Source: Dirofilaria immitis
Lineage: Eukaryota; Nematoda; Chromadorea; Rhabditida; Onchocercidae
Length of the DNA stretch: 64,000 bases
NCBI GenBank assembly: GCA_024305405.1
Contig: JAKNDB010000076.1
Span: 186,001-250,000, forward strand
Direction: 5' to 3'
Below, piece after piece: positions 20,901 through 33,612 of the stretch. Position numbers and translations under genes: made by a program. Under the pieces are notes generated by a model. It was not told the DNA's origin. It saw only the letters and a program-made list of their open reading frames with translations, and did not search any database. Position 1 is the first letter of the stretch. Every line of letters begins with the position of its first letter.

Positions 20901-22344
20901 TTTTTCGTATCTGTGCAATCAAATAAAAATTTTATCTGAAATAAGTTTAACGTTTTTCTAATGAAATTTTCAGATTTTTTAAGAAAATTTTTAACTTGAA
21001 CAGGATGAAATTTAGTTCACCTCCAATTATTTTGGATGATGGTGCTTCCCACGATTCTGTTGGCTTTGCATCAGGTGACAAATTTCGTTCTGAATCATCA
21101 GTTTCTGGAGCAGTAACGAGCAGTGGTACAGCAACACCAGAACATCAAAATGTGGAATATATTGATCTCATTAAATATTACAATCACGTTTTCATCGCTC
21201 GTGTGAAATCGTTCGTGCAGAAATTACAGCCGGGATTTGCAGAGGTTTCATCAATCATTCTATTAAGATTTTTTTAAACGAATTATCCTATTTAAAAAAT
21301 TTTTGATATCATAACTCTTCCACACCGGTCCTTTTAGCAATATGTGGAAGTTACTGATTAACTTTAATATTTTTCCATCTTATTTCTTTTTATAATTCCT
21401 TTGTTATGGTTATTTTCTATGATGTAAGACATTCAATAATATTTTTAGGAAGGTTTTTTATTTTTGTTACTACTATTGAAAACAGTAGCCTAGTTTGCAA
21501 AAAAATTTAATGCATACATCATAATATCAGTTTTACAGAATGGCGTTTCTCTGTTATCAATTCCAGTGGTTCAGTGCAATCGTTTATCACCTCAGAGGAG
21601 CGTATCTGATCGTATTACTGTTACACCAATGCCTTCTTCATTGCCTTCCTCACCTTCTCGACCATATAGATATATCTTTGATAAAACACCAGTCAAAGTA
21701 GGCATAAAAAATTTTCATTTTTTCCAATTATTATTTATGGGTTAGCAGTAGGATTTCAAGGACTTTAACAATAGGTCAGCATTATAATAAGATTCAAAAG
21801 TTATGAATAAGATAAGGAGAGATTAAGTAAAATTTTTCGATCAATAAAAGATTGCAGTGTTTGTCAATACATTAAGAGTTTGTTGCTAGATGGATGTTCA
21901 TAAGAATGAAGCACTGTAAAAAGATAAGAAGGCAAAAATAGTTACGTCCAACGAAAACTGCAAGAATTAATTTGTGAATTAAGCCGGATGATTTTGATGA
22001 TTTAAAATCAAATATAAATACTTATTTATCCGCTTATTTATATAGTTCAAGTTGTTTCTCATTTTACATTCACTTATAGATCTTTTATTATAAGCCGCTG
22101 AGTAAACAGGCACATCCGTTAATAGTTTAATTGAAGTTTATAGTTAAGTACTAACTTTTTCTCAGTACAAAAAGAAAAAGTGAATTTTGCCAAGTGCTGT
22201 CAAATCGAAAGCATACTTTCTGTTTAGGAATTAAATTCAATTAATCTGATAATGCATAGTGCTGGTCGAACAATCCCTCAATTGGCTTCTGGTGGTTTTC
22301 ATCAAGGTTCATATCGCAATTTGCTCGCGCGCACAATATCTTGA
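14905..22344 (+). CDS. lin-35: Retinoblastoma-family pocket protein (LIN-35 orthologue)
   Basis: Nuclear pocket protein; with E2F/DP and the DREAM complex it represses cell-cycle and germline genes. Exons: 14905-15105, 15292-15413, 15665-15905, 16308-16424, 16623-16879, 17125-17234, 17822-17985, 18337-18487, 18649-18844, 19219-19406, 19798-19981, 20051-20166, 20506-20786, 21004-21244, 21539-21697, 22228-22344. About 948 aa (C. elegans LIN-35 is about 960). N-terminal domain: 'QLDPEIDKDFVEKAW', 'YACAVYLS', 'LFSLLWTLF', 'MNSFHLLLCTVDF'. Pocket A includes 'TPVAASL', 'IHFYKVIELIIR' and 'SREMVKHLN'; pocket B includes 'YYLAAVRLRDLCERV', 'RHLDQNLMCCLYVVAK', 'HQPQAASRVYRRVL', then 'LIKYYNHVFIARVKSF'. 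The start used is the MAEDS methionine; an upstream in-frame ATG at 14875 lies before a possible acceptor. Four one-base shifts (15812-15814, 16843-16845, about 18755-18762, 19276-19278) interrupt the frame; correcting them gives 949 codons. Confidence 0.96.
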
Positions 22345-22391
22345 TTCTTATCACTCATATTCTAATGAAATGGTAAAAAAAAGAGAAAAAA

Positions 22392-22397
22392 AATAAA
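22392..22397 (+). terminator. Candidate poly(A) signal of lin-35
   Basis: aataaa 48 nt after the lin-35 stop codon, in an A-rich stretch. Position and sequence fit a nematode 3' end. Confidence 0.45.
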
Positions 22398-23290
22398 TAT
22401 ATCATTTACCTATGGAGTGTGTTCTCTATTTAACTGGTTTCGTGAAAAATATTCAGAGGATCAGTTTTATGAGTGTTGAGAAGGGAGGAATGTAAAAGTT
22501 TTTAATGATTTGTACGGAACCAAACAGCCTTACTGATAATTTTGAAATTTTTCTCTTGAATTTCGACCCTTTGACTAAATGCATAAAAAGACAGGCTATC
22601 AGAGAATCGATTTTCATTTGTTTCAGGAATCTTCTTGGTGGGAAAAAAATATGTTAGACAGCTAGGAATATAAAGTAAATAAGTTGTCTGAGAAATCTGA
22701 GAAGATAGAAATGATGATCTGATTTGATGCATTAGAATCTTTTGTTTTTGAAATAGAATCTAATTTTCTAAGTTTTACGATTTTTGTATTGAATGATATT
22801 ATTCGCTCCAATAAAAATTCTCCCGGAGATTATAAGTAATTTATGGATGAGAAGTACGAATAGAAGAATCACATTCTATTAAATAGTTTGTGAATCTCGA
22901 AATTTATGGAATATTTACGAGAAGTCATTTTTCTGTAGTGTTTTGTATCTTCGAAGCTAAGAAGAAGATTAGGAAGACAGTATGCATTCCAAAAAGTATC
23001 AATTTGGATTTTCTGGGATTTGTTTTTGCAACTTCTGGTCTACAAACTGTTGATTAAATTATTGTTTTCAATGTATACGTTTTCAATGTCTGGACGTTTT
23101 TAGATCTTTTCTATTAACGAACTGCTTTTTATATGTGTTCGTGTGATGAAATACTTCTACTCAATTTTGATAATATTTTTTAGTTGATATTATGTCAAAT
23201 AAACTTTGGAAACTTTTGGAATTTCAGCATCTAATTCGAATTTCAAATCTAATTCAGATCACAATTTAACTAATATTTAAAATCCTAAAT

Positions 23291-23653
23291 TTACATCACC
23301 AGTTCAATCAGCATTTTAATACAGACACCCAAATCCTGCTTCGGCTCCCAGGAAAATAAATTTAACCCAAGCCCAACATCGAAGCTGGAGAAGCCCATGC
23401 CGCAATCAGACGGATGGGAGGTTGCTGGGATTGTATTTTGAGTGAATGCATATCCAGTTTTGGAATGGATTGAACGGTATGACTGTAGCTGTTTTTGGAC
23501 AAAAACAGACTTTGGAATGGGCATAAATACGTGATTGTTAACAGTTTCAGTTAGACAGCAGCAGCACTGTGTAGGGATGTCCTCGTTGTGGGTTGATTGT
23601 TTTTGTTGGGTGGTTGGGCTCTTTTTCAGGTTTGATTTGGTTTGGGTTTGCAC
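23291..23653 (-). CDS. Unrecognised 120-codon open frame
   Basis: Open frame on the minus strand, less AT-rich than its surroundings, in the lin-35/CPEB spacer. The product would start Gln/Thr/Lys/Ser-rich, carry a 'CCCC' run near residue 31, then a Ser/Gly/Phe-rich half. There is no signal peptide or TM segment and no family resemblance I can name. It could be a single-exon gene, an exon of a minus-strand gene, or chance. Given how gene-poor the flanks are it deserves a record, but I cannot show it is expressed. Confidence 0.2.
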   Translation of the reverse strand: MQTQTKSNLKKSPTTQQKQSTHNEDIPTQCCCCLTETVNNHVFMPIPKSVFVQKQLQSYRSIHSKTGYAFTQNTIPATSHPSDCGMGFSSFDVGLGLNLFSWEPKQDLGVCIKMLIELVM

Positions 23654-23740
23654 TAATCATAATTAGTCAAAGGGAAGACAGAGAGAAGTGAAATGCTGAT
23701 TCGAAAATTTTCGAAAGGAAGGAATTTGCCTCTTCATAAT

Positions 23741-23826
23741 TTTCTTAACCTAGAAATAATAATTTAGGCTAAATTGTGATTGTTTTCTTAATCTAGAAAT
23801 AATAATTTAGGCTAAATTATGATTGT
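23741..23826. repeat. 43-bp direct tandem duplication
   Basis: Two adjacent 43-bp copies (23741-23783 and 23784-23826) differing at two transition positions. Each contains an 'ctagaaataataatttagg' core. Confidence 0.9.
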
Positions 23827-24467
23827 TCCTTTTCAAATTGTTTTTAAATTTTAATTCGAATTGAATGTAAATAATCACAGGAAAAAAGAAGGGGACGGAA
23901 GCAAGTAAATAGGTTGGAAAATGTGCAAACGAAGGAATCCATTTCATTTAGGAATAATTTCACTGATCTGAAAGTGGATCATTGATAGGATCTGTAGTAA
24001 ATATCCAGTAAGTTTAAATGAAATTTAAAATTGGAGGTTTCTGCAAACCTTTTAACTTCAAATTTCAAGCTCTGGAATCGTAACAAGTTTTCCGTTATTT
24101 TAGTTGTTTCGAAATGAAATTGTAGAATGTATCAAATACTTGAGAAATATCAGATTTCTTTTTCTGGAAAGATTTTAAAATTTAAGAAATCGAAAGTGAA
24201 CGAAATCCATTTCATTAATCCATGTTGTAGAAAAGGGAATTTAGTTCAATCAAAAGATTTTAATCTTCCGGATTGTTTGAGATTTTAAGTTTTCGGGAAT
24301 CAAGACTGCATGCTTTGGAAGTTTGGGAATTGGCGTTAATTTGAAAGTTTGAGGTTTCATACAGAATGTCTTGAATTATGTCGGAACTTCAAACTTGTTT
24401 ATTTGCTAAATCTATTAATTGACCTGCTTTGTATTTCGTTGTGTGTACTTGTTATTTCCGCACAATT

Positions 24468-24472
24468 TTTAG
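24468..24472 (+). promoter_or_regulatory. Probable trans-splice acceptor before the CPEB start
   Basis: A T-run followed by ag, four bases ahead of the first in-frame ATG (24477). This is the usual layout of a spliced-leader addition site in nematodes; no upstream exon is needed. Confidence 0.4.
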
Positions 24473-24476
24473 AGCG

Positions 24477-27400
24477 ATGGATAAATCAAAGACGAAGGAT
24501 CACAGCAAGATAAAGGTTGCGGAAGAAACAGCCACGACGAGCAAATCATCTGGTGCTAATGTTGCAAAAGGTAGAAAGAGGGTTTTCGAATACTGAAAAA
24601 TCTTCTTTAGAAAACCACAATTTTTTTTTGATGCTTTCTCAAACAGTTTATTTTTTTCGACATATTTGGAAGGCAGACTTATAAAACATCTTATGTTATA
24701 GTTGCAAAAAAACGATAAAAATGAATAGCTTTTGTGTAACCTGGTTATTATCTTCCTCGATAATTTAATATTTAAAATTCATGTGATATATCGAAGTTAA
24801 TGGAATATTTTCATTGCAGATACAAACAAAGTGAATTCCTTCAGTCCCACTATCCAAAATCATAATAATGTGCAGATCATGAACTACAACTGTCGTACTG
24901 ATGGTAGAAAGAGCGGTATAGATATCCGAAAGATACCTATTAGTGGTATTACTACTGACGTAATCACAAAGACCATAGTTAATGATGCGACGAAAAAACT
25001 GGAAATTTAAGAGATCATAAGGCAAAGAATGGTAGTGATAACAAAGGGTTAACAAAAGTTAGTATATGCTATGATTAGATCCATTATCTTTTTAAAAACA
25101 GGAGTTAACCTTTTACAGTTAATGTGAATCATGTTGTTTGTTAATAATTCTGCTATTCTCTTAACAATGATTCTGCCATTCGTATAAGCTTAGAAAAGAA
25201 TTTTTTTGTGTGAAAATTTTATTTTACTAGTGTTAACAGAACAATAATTTTTGTGAAGAGAGAAGAGAATGAATGTATTTAGGATTATCCATTTTATAGC
25301 CCTTGGACTCGCTAGTTGTTAGTAATCAGCCGATGCAGAAATCGTGGCAGGCGGCAGTGGCAGGTGCCAAAGAATATCAGCAATATCATGGTCAAATTGT
25401 AACACATATGCTACAGAACGGGTATTCACCAACTTATGTGCAGGTCAATATTTGCCATTATTGTTCATCACTATTGTAAGCAATAAGGAATTCGTGATTT
25501 AGTTCGTAGTGCTAAGAACTACTTTCATAAGTTCGTAACAAACCTAATAGGTTTCAGATGTAACAGAAAATGTTGTTAGAGAGATTTCTTTTCAAGTTAC
25601 TGTTGAAGAATGTATTGATAATGAAAAATGATCGTTAAACATTATTTCTTAAAATTAGGTCCGTATAAGTCTGTACGCTGAAATAAAAGTAATGGTTCTC
25701 CAATTGATGTACAACTCTGGATACAAGGAAATTTTGCTACATTTTCATCACAACAATAAAACAAAATAAAAATATCGTAGAAGACCGGAAGCTGTTATCG
25801 GACAAATCGGAATTTTTATTGTATTTGACAACAGCAACCAGAATGATCTCTAAAGACAAGTTACTGCATTTGAGATGATGGCAGCGTCTATGGTGCAATC
25901 ACAGGTAACTAAAGGAAGTATTGCCTTCGAAATGCGATTTGGGAAACCTTGCTGCTGGAAAGGCGAATTGCCGCCTCGTAATTATTGTAATCCAGTATTC
26001 TCTAGTAAAGTTTTCATTGGCGGTGTTCCATGGGACATTACAGAATCTGCGCTTCTTAATGTAAGCATTCTTCTATTTAATATAGCTGCTATCCTAATTT
26101 GAAGTCCAGATTATCTGTAAATCTTTGCTTTTGATTATAAATTTGTCAAAATTCTATTAGATACGTTATCGTAAGCAGACATTAAACAGAGCAGATAAGA
26201 TTTTTGTGGAAGCTTCTAAAACAGAAAAACGCTAAGCAATATAAAATCTTTGGAGGCAGTAAGGGTGAAGATTAAAAGCTTAATTAACTGCATTATTTTA
26301 AAGAGTTTTGATCAGAAAGTAAGATATGCCTTCTTGATAACGTTTGTTGAAGTTTTCTTAATTTTGCATAGATTTTTACAGTCATTTTCAAAGTATGGCT
26401 CATGCCGAGTAGAATGGCCTAGCAAAGAGTCTCGTCATGCGCGTCTAAGTCCACGACGGGCTAAAATTACCGGTTACGTATATATGATTTTCGAGAATGA
26501 TTTGGCTGTAAAAAATTATTGCAAGATTGCTCTCAGGAGTTTGGAACAGCTGGTGAATGGTATTTTAAATTGACTGCGCGACGAGCCAATGGGTTAGAAA
26601 TTAGACAGGTATTCTGAAGTTTTTAAAGGACAAGTTTAAGAAATCGATTCATTTAACAATTTTTCAATTTTTTTATAGTGATAACCTAATTTTTAAATAA
26701 GCTGTATGAGTTCACATCAGGTGCAAGTTATTCCATGGGTAGTCACAGATGCCTCATATATTCTCAATCCGAGCATTTCTTTGGAATCCAAAAGACAGTA
26801 TTCGTTGGAGCCCTGCATGGCATGATTACGGCGCAAGTAAACTTTTAAGAAATCACTCATGATAGTAAATACAGCAGTTTATTTATGCCTCTCTAGACTG
26901 TTGTTCAGAGAGAATTTAATTTAGTTATTTCTTGTATTTAATTTTTTCTTTCATTTTTATTTTAAATAAAAAGGACTCTTTTTATTAAGGTTCTATTTTC
27001 TATTATGACAGATGTTTATGGTGATGTACTTTTTGTTGGAATCGATACAGATCGTCAAAAATACCCTATAGGTAGGTTACTCAGTATGTTGAAAGTGTAG
27101 ATTCATAATATGTTAATTTTAAATTCCAGTGAGTAATGTTTGCAAGCATCGTCACAAAACCATATCCTCACAAACTTAAAAAAAATGAATTGAATCTGTA
27201 GGAAACCTTTAATAAAGAACAAAAATATCGAATAGCAGAGTATTCAAAGACATATCGATAAGTTGGGATCATTGTAAATATAAGTGCTAAAGAATTCAAT
27301 AAATAGAAAATACATTGTCAACACATGTTTAGTCTTATTCATGTTTAGGTAGTGCACGAGTCACATTTTCGACACAATCAGCCTACCTACGTGCGATCGA

Positions 27401-28959
27401 ATCTGGTTATCTTGAAATCCACACTTCGAAATTTACCAAAAAGTACAGATTGATCCATTTCTGGAGGATGCCAAGTGCTCGCAGTGTGAATGCGTTCAAG
27501 GTCCATATTTTTGCCGCGAAAAAGCTGTTTTAAATACTTCTGTTTGCAATGCTGGGAGGTAAGAAAATTGAAAAGTTGGATTTCTTTGTTCCTATCAGTT
27601 CTGTATCATTTTATATATTATGTTTTTCAGATTTTATCCTATTGAGATTTCTATTTCGATTTAAATTCTTCTAATTTGATTGAAGGTTCGTCATGCACTG
27701 CATGGTCCATACGGCGGCCACAAACCAATGATTCGCACACATCGTCGATCGGTACAGACGGAATCATATTTTGCGTATAATACAGCGAATTGCCCTGTTT
27801 CATATGATCCACGGACTGTCGTTTCGCAGCAGTATTTTGGCACTGTTGCATCAGAGATTGGGTCTATTATTAAATATTTTATAGTCTTTAACGATGATTA
27901 AATATTGAAAATGAAATTTACGGAAAAAATGAAAGAAGTGGATTAAATTAAAGTAAATATTTATTAACGTAGACAGGGTGACAGTATATGATGTGCAGTC
28001 TTTAGCAATATGAAAGAGAAATCATGTTATAGAAATCGAATTACTTCGGTGATTTATCTGAAAGACATATTCGGCCAACTCTCAAGCAGAAGTACAGATT
28101 TGAATTCAGATTGGAATTCTTGATTAAAAGGAATCTAATAGAAGAGATCTATTCATTCTAGAATTCGAATGAACATACGTCCGTCGGTTCCCGATTATAT
28201 TGCAGAATTTACCAAACCTCCAAATATGAAGCTTACGTTTGGACAACCGACATATTTGTTGCCTACTTTTTCCAACCAACCTCTCAAGCAAGTGCAGGTA
28301 TAAATGAGATCTGATGAGGATAGAAAAACAATTTTTACAAAGCTTCTTTTCAGTTGCAACTAGGAAATAGCGCTCATAACGACTTTGTCGAGTGGTCTCA
28401 TATCTCACAAATAACTGTTTGAATCTACGCAATAAAAATTGTCCCGCCTTTTCTCCAATAAATCATCTCCATTCTAGGTCTGGATGCCACCCGCAAATTC
28501 ACCTATCATTCCTCATGAAAATGAGCTAAAAGCGCGAGCCTTAAATTCATTTCAGCGCATTCCGTGTATTAGTTTAAGTTCCTCTGGAAGTCGCAACGGA
28601 CATGGTCTTAGGTACTGTTGAAGTTTTTTCAAAGAGTCTTAATAAATTCAAAAATCATTTATTTTTGTTAATGTTTATGCGTATGCGCTAATTTTCTTTT
28701 GTCGACTTCTCTAGTTTCGATTTGTTTCAAAAAAAGACACAGGGAAATTTAGTTTTCAAAAGGCGCTTCGGTATGATTATCTTCTGCAGAATGATTCATT
28801 TCATTTATGATTTAAACATGTTTAGGAAATTGGTCTATTTCGCATTTTTTTAGTGATTCACCTTCTCATACGGAAAATATTGTTGAAGGGACATTATCTG
28901 TTACATCCGTGTCACCGAACGTTCCGAGCATTGAAACTGTCTCAACCAATCCGGCGTAA
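24477..28959 (+). CDS. Cytoplasmic polyadenylation element-binding protein (CPEB1/Orb type; nematode CPB/FOG-1 family)
   Basis: RNA-binding regulator of mRNA polyadenylation and translation, usually in germ cells. Exons: 24477-24570, 24820-25057, 25300-25443, 25659-26060, 26382-26608, 26721-26836, 26990-27071, 27349-27558, 27686-27861, 28162-28297, 28354-28416, 28478-28611, 28854-28959. About 711 aa. The first 270 residues are a polar N-terminal region. RRM1: '[18 protein letters not shown]' (RNP2), 'CRVEWPSKE', 'GYVYMIFEN' (RNP1), '[14 protein letters not shown]'. RRM2: '[15 protein letters not shown]', '[20 protein letters not shown]'. ZZ domain: CxxC pair 'CSQC', then '[16 protein letters not shown]' and His ligands before 'HKPMIR'. 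The 'GGVPWDIT' form groups it with CPEB1/Orb, CPB-1, CPB-3 and FOG-1, not CPEB2-4. Eight one-base losses in A/T runs disrupt the frame; restoring them gives exactly 712 codons. The last four exons (28162 onward) join in phase and encode a Pro/Ser-rich tail; their membership is less certain than the RRM and ZZ exons. Confidence 0.94.
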
Positions 28960-31900
28960 AAGCACGGAATATTTAAGGTTGCATTGGAAATTTATATCAT
29001 TATCATAAGATAAATGTTTAATGCATCTTTTTCACTAATTTTTTTCTTTTTCAAATCATATTCAAATCTGACTATTGTGTACAATAAGTTATAAGTTTTA
29101 ATCTGTTAAATACTTGCTGATGAATTTATGCTTACCTACATATTTCGCGTTTTTCTTTCTGACTTTTGATTGTAAGGTTTGATTACGAATTCATTGGAAA
29201 TGGAAAACATTTACTGTGGATCGAAATTTTGCATAGAGTATGCATCATAAATAGTTGGAGTTTGTTTCGGCGCAGTTGATTTAAAATTTGCCAATGAGTT
29301 CAGAAATAAATATTTAAATTGTGTATTCGTTATCGTAATTATATAAAACACTCCAGATTTTGTCATTTTTTGAATTTCAAATTTCAGTGTTGTAATCCTA
29401 GCATTTTAAAAGTTCTGTTTGTAAGAATTTTTGAATTGTAATTAAAATTTGAATCTTTTCTTCTTTCCAGATTCTATTACATTGTTTTTCTTCCTCTCCT
29501 TTAGCTCTCAACAATGACAATCCTTTTAATAGTTTGATTTTGAAAAATAATTGTTTTAATTCGTGAGCATTTGTGTCGTTAGATTAGTGGTTTTGATTTT
29601 CTTGGAGCTAGGAAATTCTGTATTTGAAAAATATCCAGTATGATAGTATCTTCAAGATGCGAATAATTTTAATTCTCGTTGCAACTTGATAGCTATTTCT
29701 TACTACTAAATATTTTTGGGTAAAACCTCAAGCTTCTAAGCTAGTTTGGTTCATGAATCCATTCTTCGTCTTTTTTTGCTTGTGATATATTTGTATTAAG
29801 AAATCATACAGATTTTACCAAAATAGTACGGTTGCTTCCATATAGTACGTCTTACTGATAAGAATAATTTGCTGTTATGTTGCCGTTGATCTTTTACGTA
29901 CAGCGCTATATTTTGACTCAGAATTGACATGTTGACAGTCTAATGAATTTGTTGCTTTCATTATAAATGTTTGCTTTAAAGTTATTTTCCATCTCTACAA
30001 AACCACCTTCTTTAGTTATGATTTGCCTTTTTTCAGCAAGTTGGTTGGATTTTCTTAATTAGTAGTGCTGAATTCGGTTAGCGAATGTTGTTGGTTTTGT
30101 ATTTAAGAATTATTCAAGATTTCATTTTCGGAAATGTAAAAATTTTTAGGACTTTTTTCGGCACTTAAGACTATTATAGTGTCATCGTATTGATCCTCAA
30201 AGAACGTTCTTTCAAATATATTTATGTTTCAAAGTCATTTGTGAAAGGTAATTCTTTAGTCTTCAGATTACATATAGAATTAGATTGCTAATTTCAATTA
30301 TCTTCATTTGTAAAGCTGTACTATATTTGGTACGACAATATTACTGTATGTATCGTATGGTAGTAATAATAATATTATGATTATCCCACTCTGTCTTAGA
30401 ATCTTCATGATATCCACCAGTTAGAGGCATTTATGTTGAATTGTGAAGTTATCGTTGCAGTTGATAAAAATTTTTGATTAATTGCATAATGCAGTAATTA
30501 TATTTTGGTTTCATTCTTTTCATTAATGTCATAATTAGGTGTTACTTATTGTATTTTTTTATTTAATCGAAATTCATTTTATTCGCTGGAAGACAATTTT
30601 TTTGCCCAATAAAATTGATGATATTGTGTCATAAGAATTTATCTACATTTTATTGATGTCGTTTATTTTGGTTATTATTTTATCGGTTGTTTAATTAACA
30701 TTCCTTTTGGTTATGCAAAATTGTGTACTTGTTATTATTCGTAATAGGCATCTATAACTATTACTATTGGAAGCAGTAATACGATTGGTTGATGTTCTGA
30801 TTTTGGAAGTTTCTGCATAAAGTTTGTTGATGATGATGATGACAATGATGTTTTTTGTTTTACAATTGCTTTTCTTCCATATATTAAAATGTATTAAATG
30901 TTATGATTATAGAACATGTAAAGCGAAAGGGAGGAAAATTGATGAAGTTTAAAGAATAATTTTAATTCTAACTTTTCCTTAATTCATTTATTCTGGTCTC
31001 CTATTTGTAATAAACTCCAAGGTTCAGTCGTGGACTTGTGTATGGTGATTATTCACTAAATCTAGAATCTTGATAAAGCAAATCATTACACTAGAAAGGG
31101 TGCGAAATGGTTCAAATCAAAAAGGCTACGTACTGGTAGAAAAAGCTATGGATTGATAAAAAGCTATATATTGTGTAATTAACAGCAGGGAAAAGATGAA
31201 AATAAGTTCCCTATTGTTGCTAATCATATCACGTACGATAAGACATTTTTTCCCTAATTTTTCCAACTTTTCCAGCTGTGTTTTTTCCATGAATTAATCT
31301 TAACGTAATATGCAGAAATGGCAGCGCAAGGATTTATTCTTCGATATTTTGTTTTGTTCAATTAAAGTTATTAATCATTAAATTTATAATTTGAAGTAGA
31401 CTTCTGAAAATGGTGAAAGTTTTTTTCTACAATGGCAAGTTTTCCAAAGTTTGCAAGGTTCTACTGCAGGAGCGTGATTTTTGGGTACCGTAAAATGCTG
31501 CCCAATGAAATGAAGAAGTAGAGGGATTCAGATGAGTTATCGAAATGGATAATAATAACTTCATAATAAATTTATTAGTACTAACCATTGTACATGTTAC
31601 TGTTAGCAAACAGCTAAAATTATAAGTAGAAATGACAATCAAAAAAATTATTAGAACCAACCATAAAATATCGCTTCCACATAAAAACTAAATGATGAAA
31701 ATCATGTGATCAGGTCAATGTTTTAATTGATTGAATTGAATTGATTTTATCCGAAATATATTAAATTTTTAGCAAAATTCAGTGTCAAAATTCGAGATTG
31801 AATAATTTTTTTGGTTTTATTTTGATTTTATTTATAGAAAATCTTAGCGAATTTAGCATCATTGACGGAACGGACGAATTCTATGAAACTAATCGAGTAT

Positions 31901-32734
31901 TCATATGTAACGAAACATTTTTTCTTTTTTTGGAATTTTATCATTTTTATACATTAAATTTTGATCAAAATTAAAATTGATAAAAAGTTTTTTCATTGCT
32001 ATTAATTTGTTTGATATTTGAAAATACTTTAAATTTATCAGAAAATTTGGTAAATTTTAAAAGTGAAAATTTAGAAATTAAATTTTTTGCAAAGAAATTT
32101 CACTTTCCCTTTATTGATTTTTAGGATGAATAAATTATTTGAATGAAATGGATGAGGAAAGAAAGGTGGTGGTTAATGTGTTATGTACGGTGGTATCTTT
32201 CGTTTTTATTTCCAATCAAGATCTTGTAATCGTTTTTACCCCAAAACATAGATCTGTCGATGTGATAAGTTTCGCTCACGATGAAATATTAGATGTATCA
32301 TGGAGCAATAATGAGCATGTGTCTAAAATTGTTTGTTCTTGTTGATGATAATAATGATAATGATCATGGTTGATGATGGTAACGATGCTGAAGATTGATG
32401 AATCAGAAGGAAAGATATAGAAATGATAATGCTGCATCGAATATTGTTATTAATTGTTGATAATGATGATGAAGATAATAATAATGATGATATACGATAA
32501 GAAGGAATAAATCGACTAATTTTAATCAGTCAGTATTAATCAGTTGGACAAATAAGGACAACGATATCGGAGATTGTTATCAGTTGTAAATATCATTAGA
32601 ACATGTTGTACATTTCTTAGAAGCGAGAATATATTAATGATCTTTATTTCAATCTTATATATGCATGACCTTTGAAATTACAGTTATCTTTAAATCAAAT
32701 TCTTTCCCTTTTTTGCCCTCCTTTCTCTTCCTCA

Positions 32735-32760
32735 CTCTCTCTCTCTCTCTCTCTCTCTCT
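32735..32760. repeat. CT microsatellite
   Basis: Thirteen uninterrupted ct units following a pyrimidine-rich lead-in. Confidence 0.9.
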
Positions 32761-33488
32761 TTGTTGAAGTATATTTTCTATTTAAACAAGATTGAAATAT
32801 ATTAATGAAACCGAAAAATTAATAGAAATTATAAAAAAATGATATGAATTATTTAATATCGTCCTAAAAAATCTTATCATTCATCATGAAAGTGATAAAA
32901 AGAAGCAAAAATGATTAATACCCGATGAACAATATTTGTACTTCTTTTTAAGAGAAAAGATATTTAATTTAAAAATTTAATTAATTAATTTATTTTCAAA
33001 ATGCATGTATTAAATAAATTTATATATATGTATACATATAAATGAAACAAAAATAATGTAATTTGTTTTCAGGGAATAGAAAAATCAAACTATCATGGAA
33101 ATATTTCATTAAAACACTAAAAAAATAAGAAATAACTAAAATTTAATTAGTTTATCAGTTATGAATCATATATATATATAGTATTTAAGCCTTGTAATTA
33201 CTGAAAAAAAGGAATAATTTTTAAAATTGATTTCATTAAATCATTCTGATGGCTTTCTTCCTCATACTTTTTTGCCTTTAAATAAAATTACTGATTGAAA
33301 TTTTTTATTCGATATAAGAAAAGATGATTTAATAATTTAATCATTTGCAATACATTAATGTTTGTGCTTTTTTAAATTATAATTGAAACAAAAAAAGAAG
33401 AAATTAATGGAGGAAAAAGGAAAATGAAATCATTTAAAAAAATGTTTACTTATATTTTATTATTACCCGCAAAAATTCATATCATACA

Positions 33489-33612
33489 GTAATAATAATA
33501 ATAATAATAACAGTAATATTATTGACAACAATAATAATAAAAATATTAATGACAATAATAATAACAATAATATTAATAACAATATACAATAATAGTAATG
33601 ATAATAAATAAT
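33489..33612. repeat. AAT/AAC trinucleotide repeat tract
   Basis: Perfect aat units at the left end, degrading into mixed aat, aac and att units; a shorter similar tract follows at about 33765-33800. Confidence 0.8.

Larger units (their letters stand above)
22345..24476. other. Spacer between lin-35 and CPEB
   Basis: 2.1 kb between two same-strand genes, too long for a typical nematode operon. It contains a 43-bp tandem duplication and one unexplained minus-strand open frame (both listed separately). Otherwise AT-rich with no recognised gene. Confidence 0.55.
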
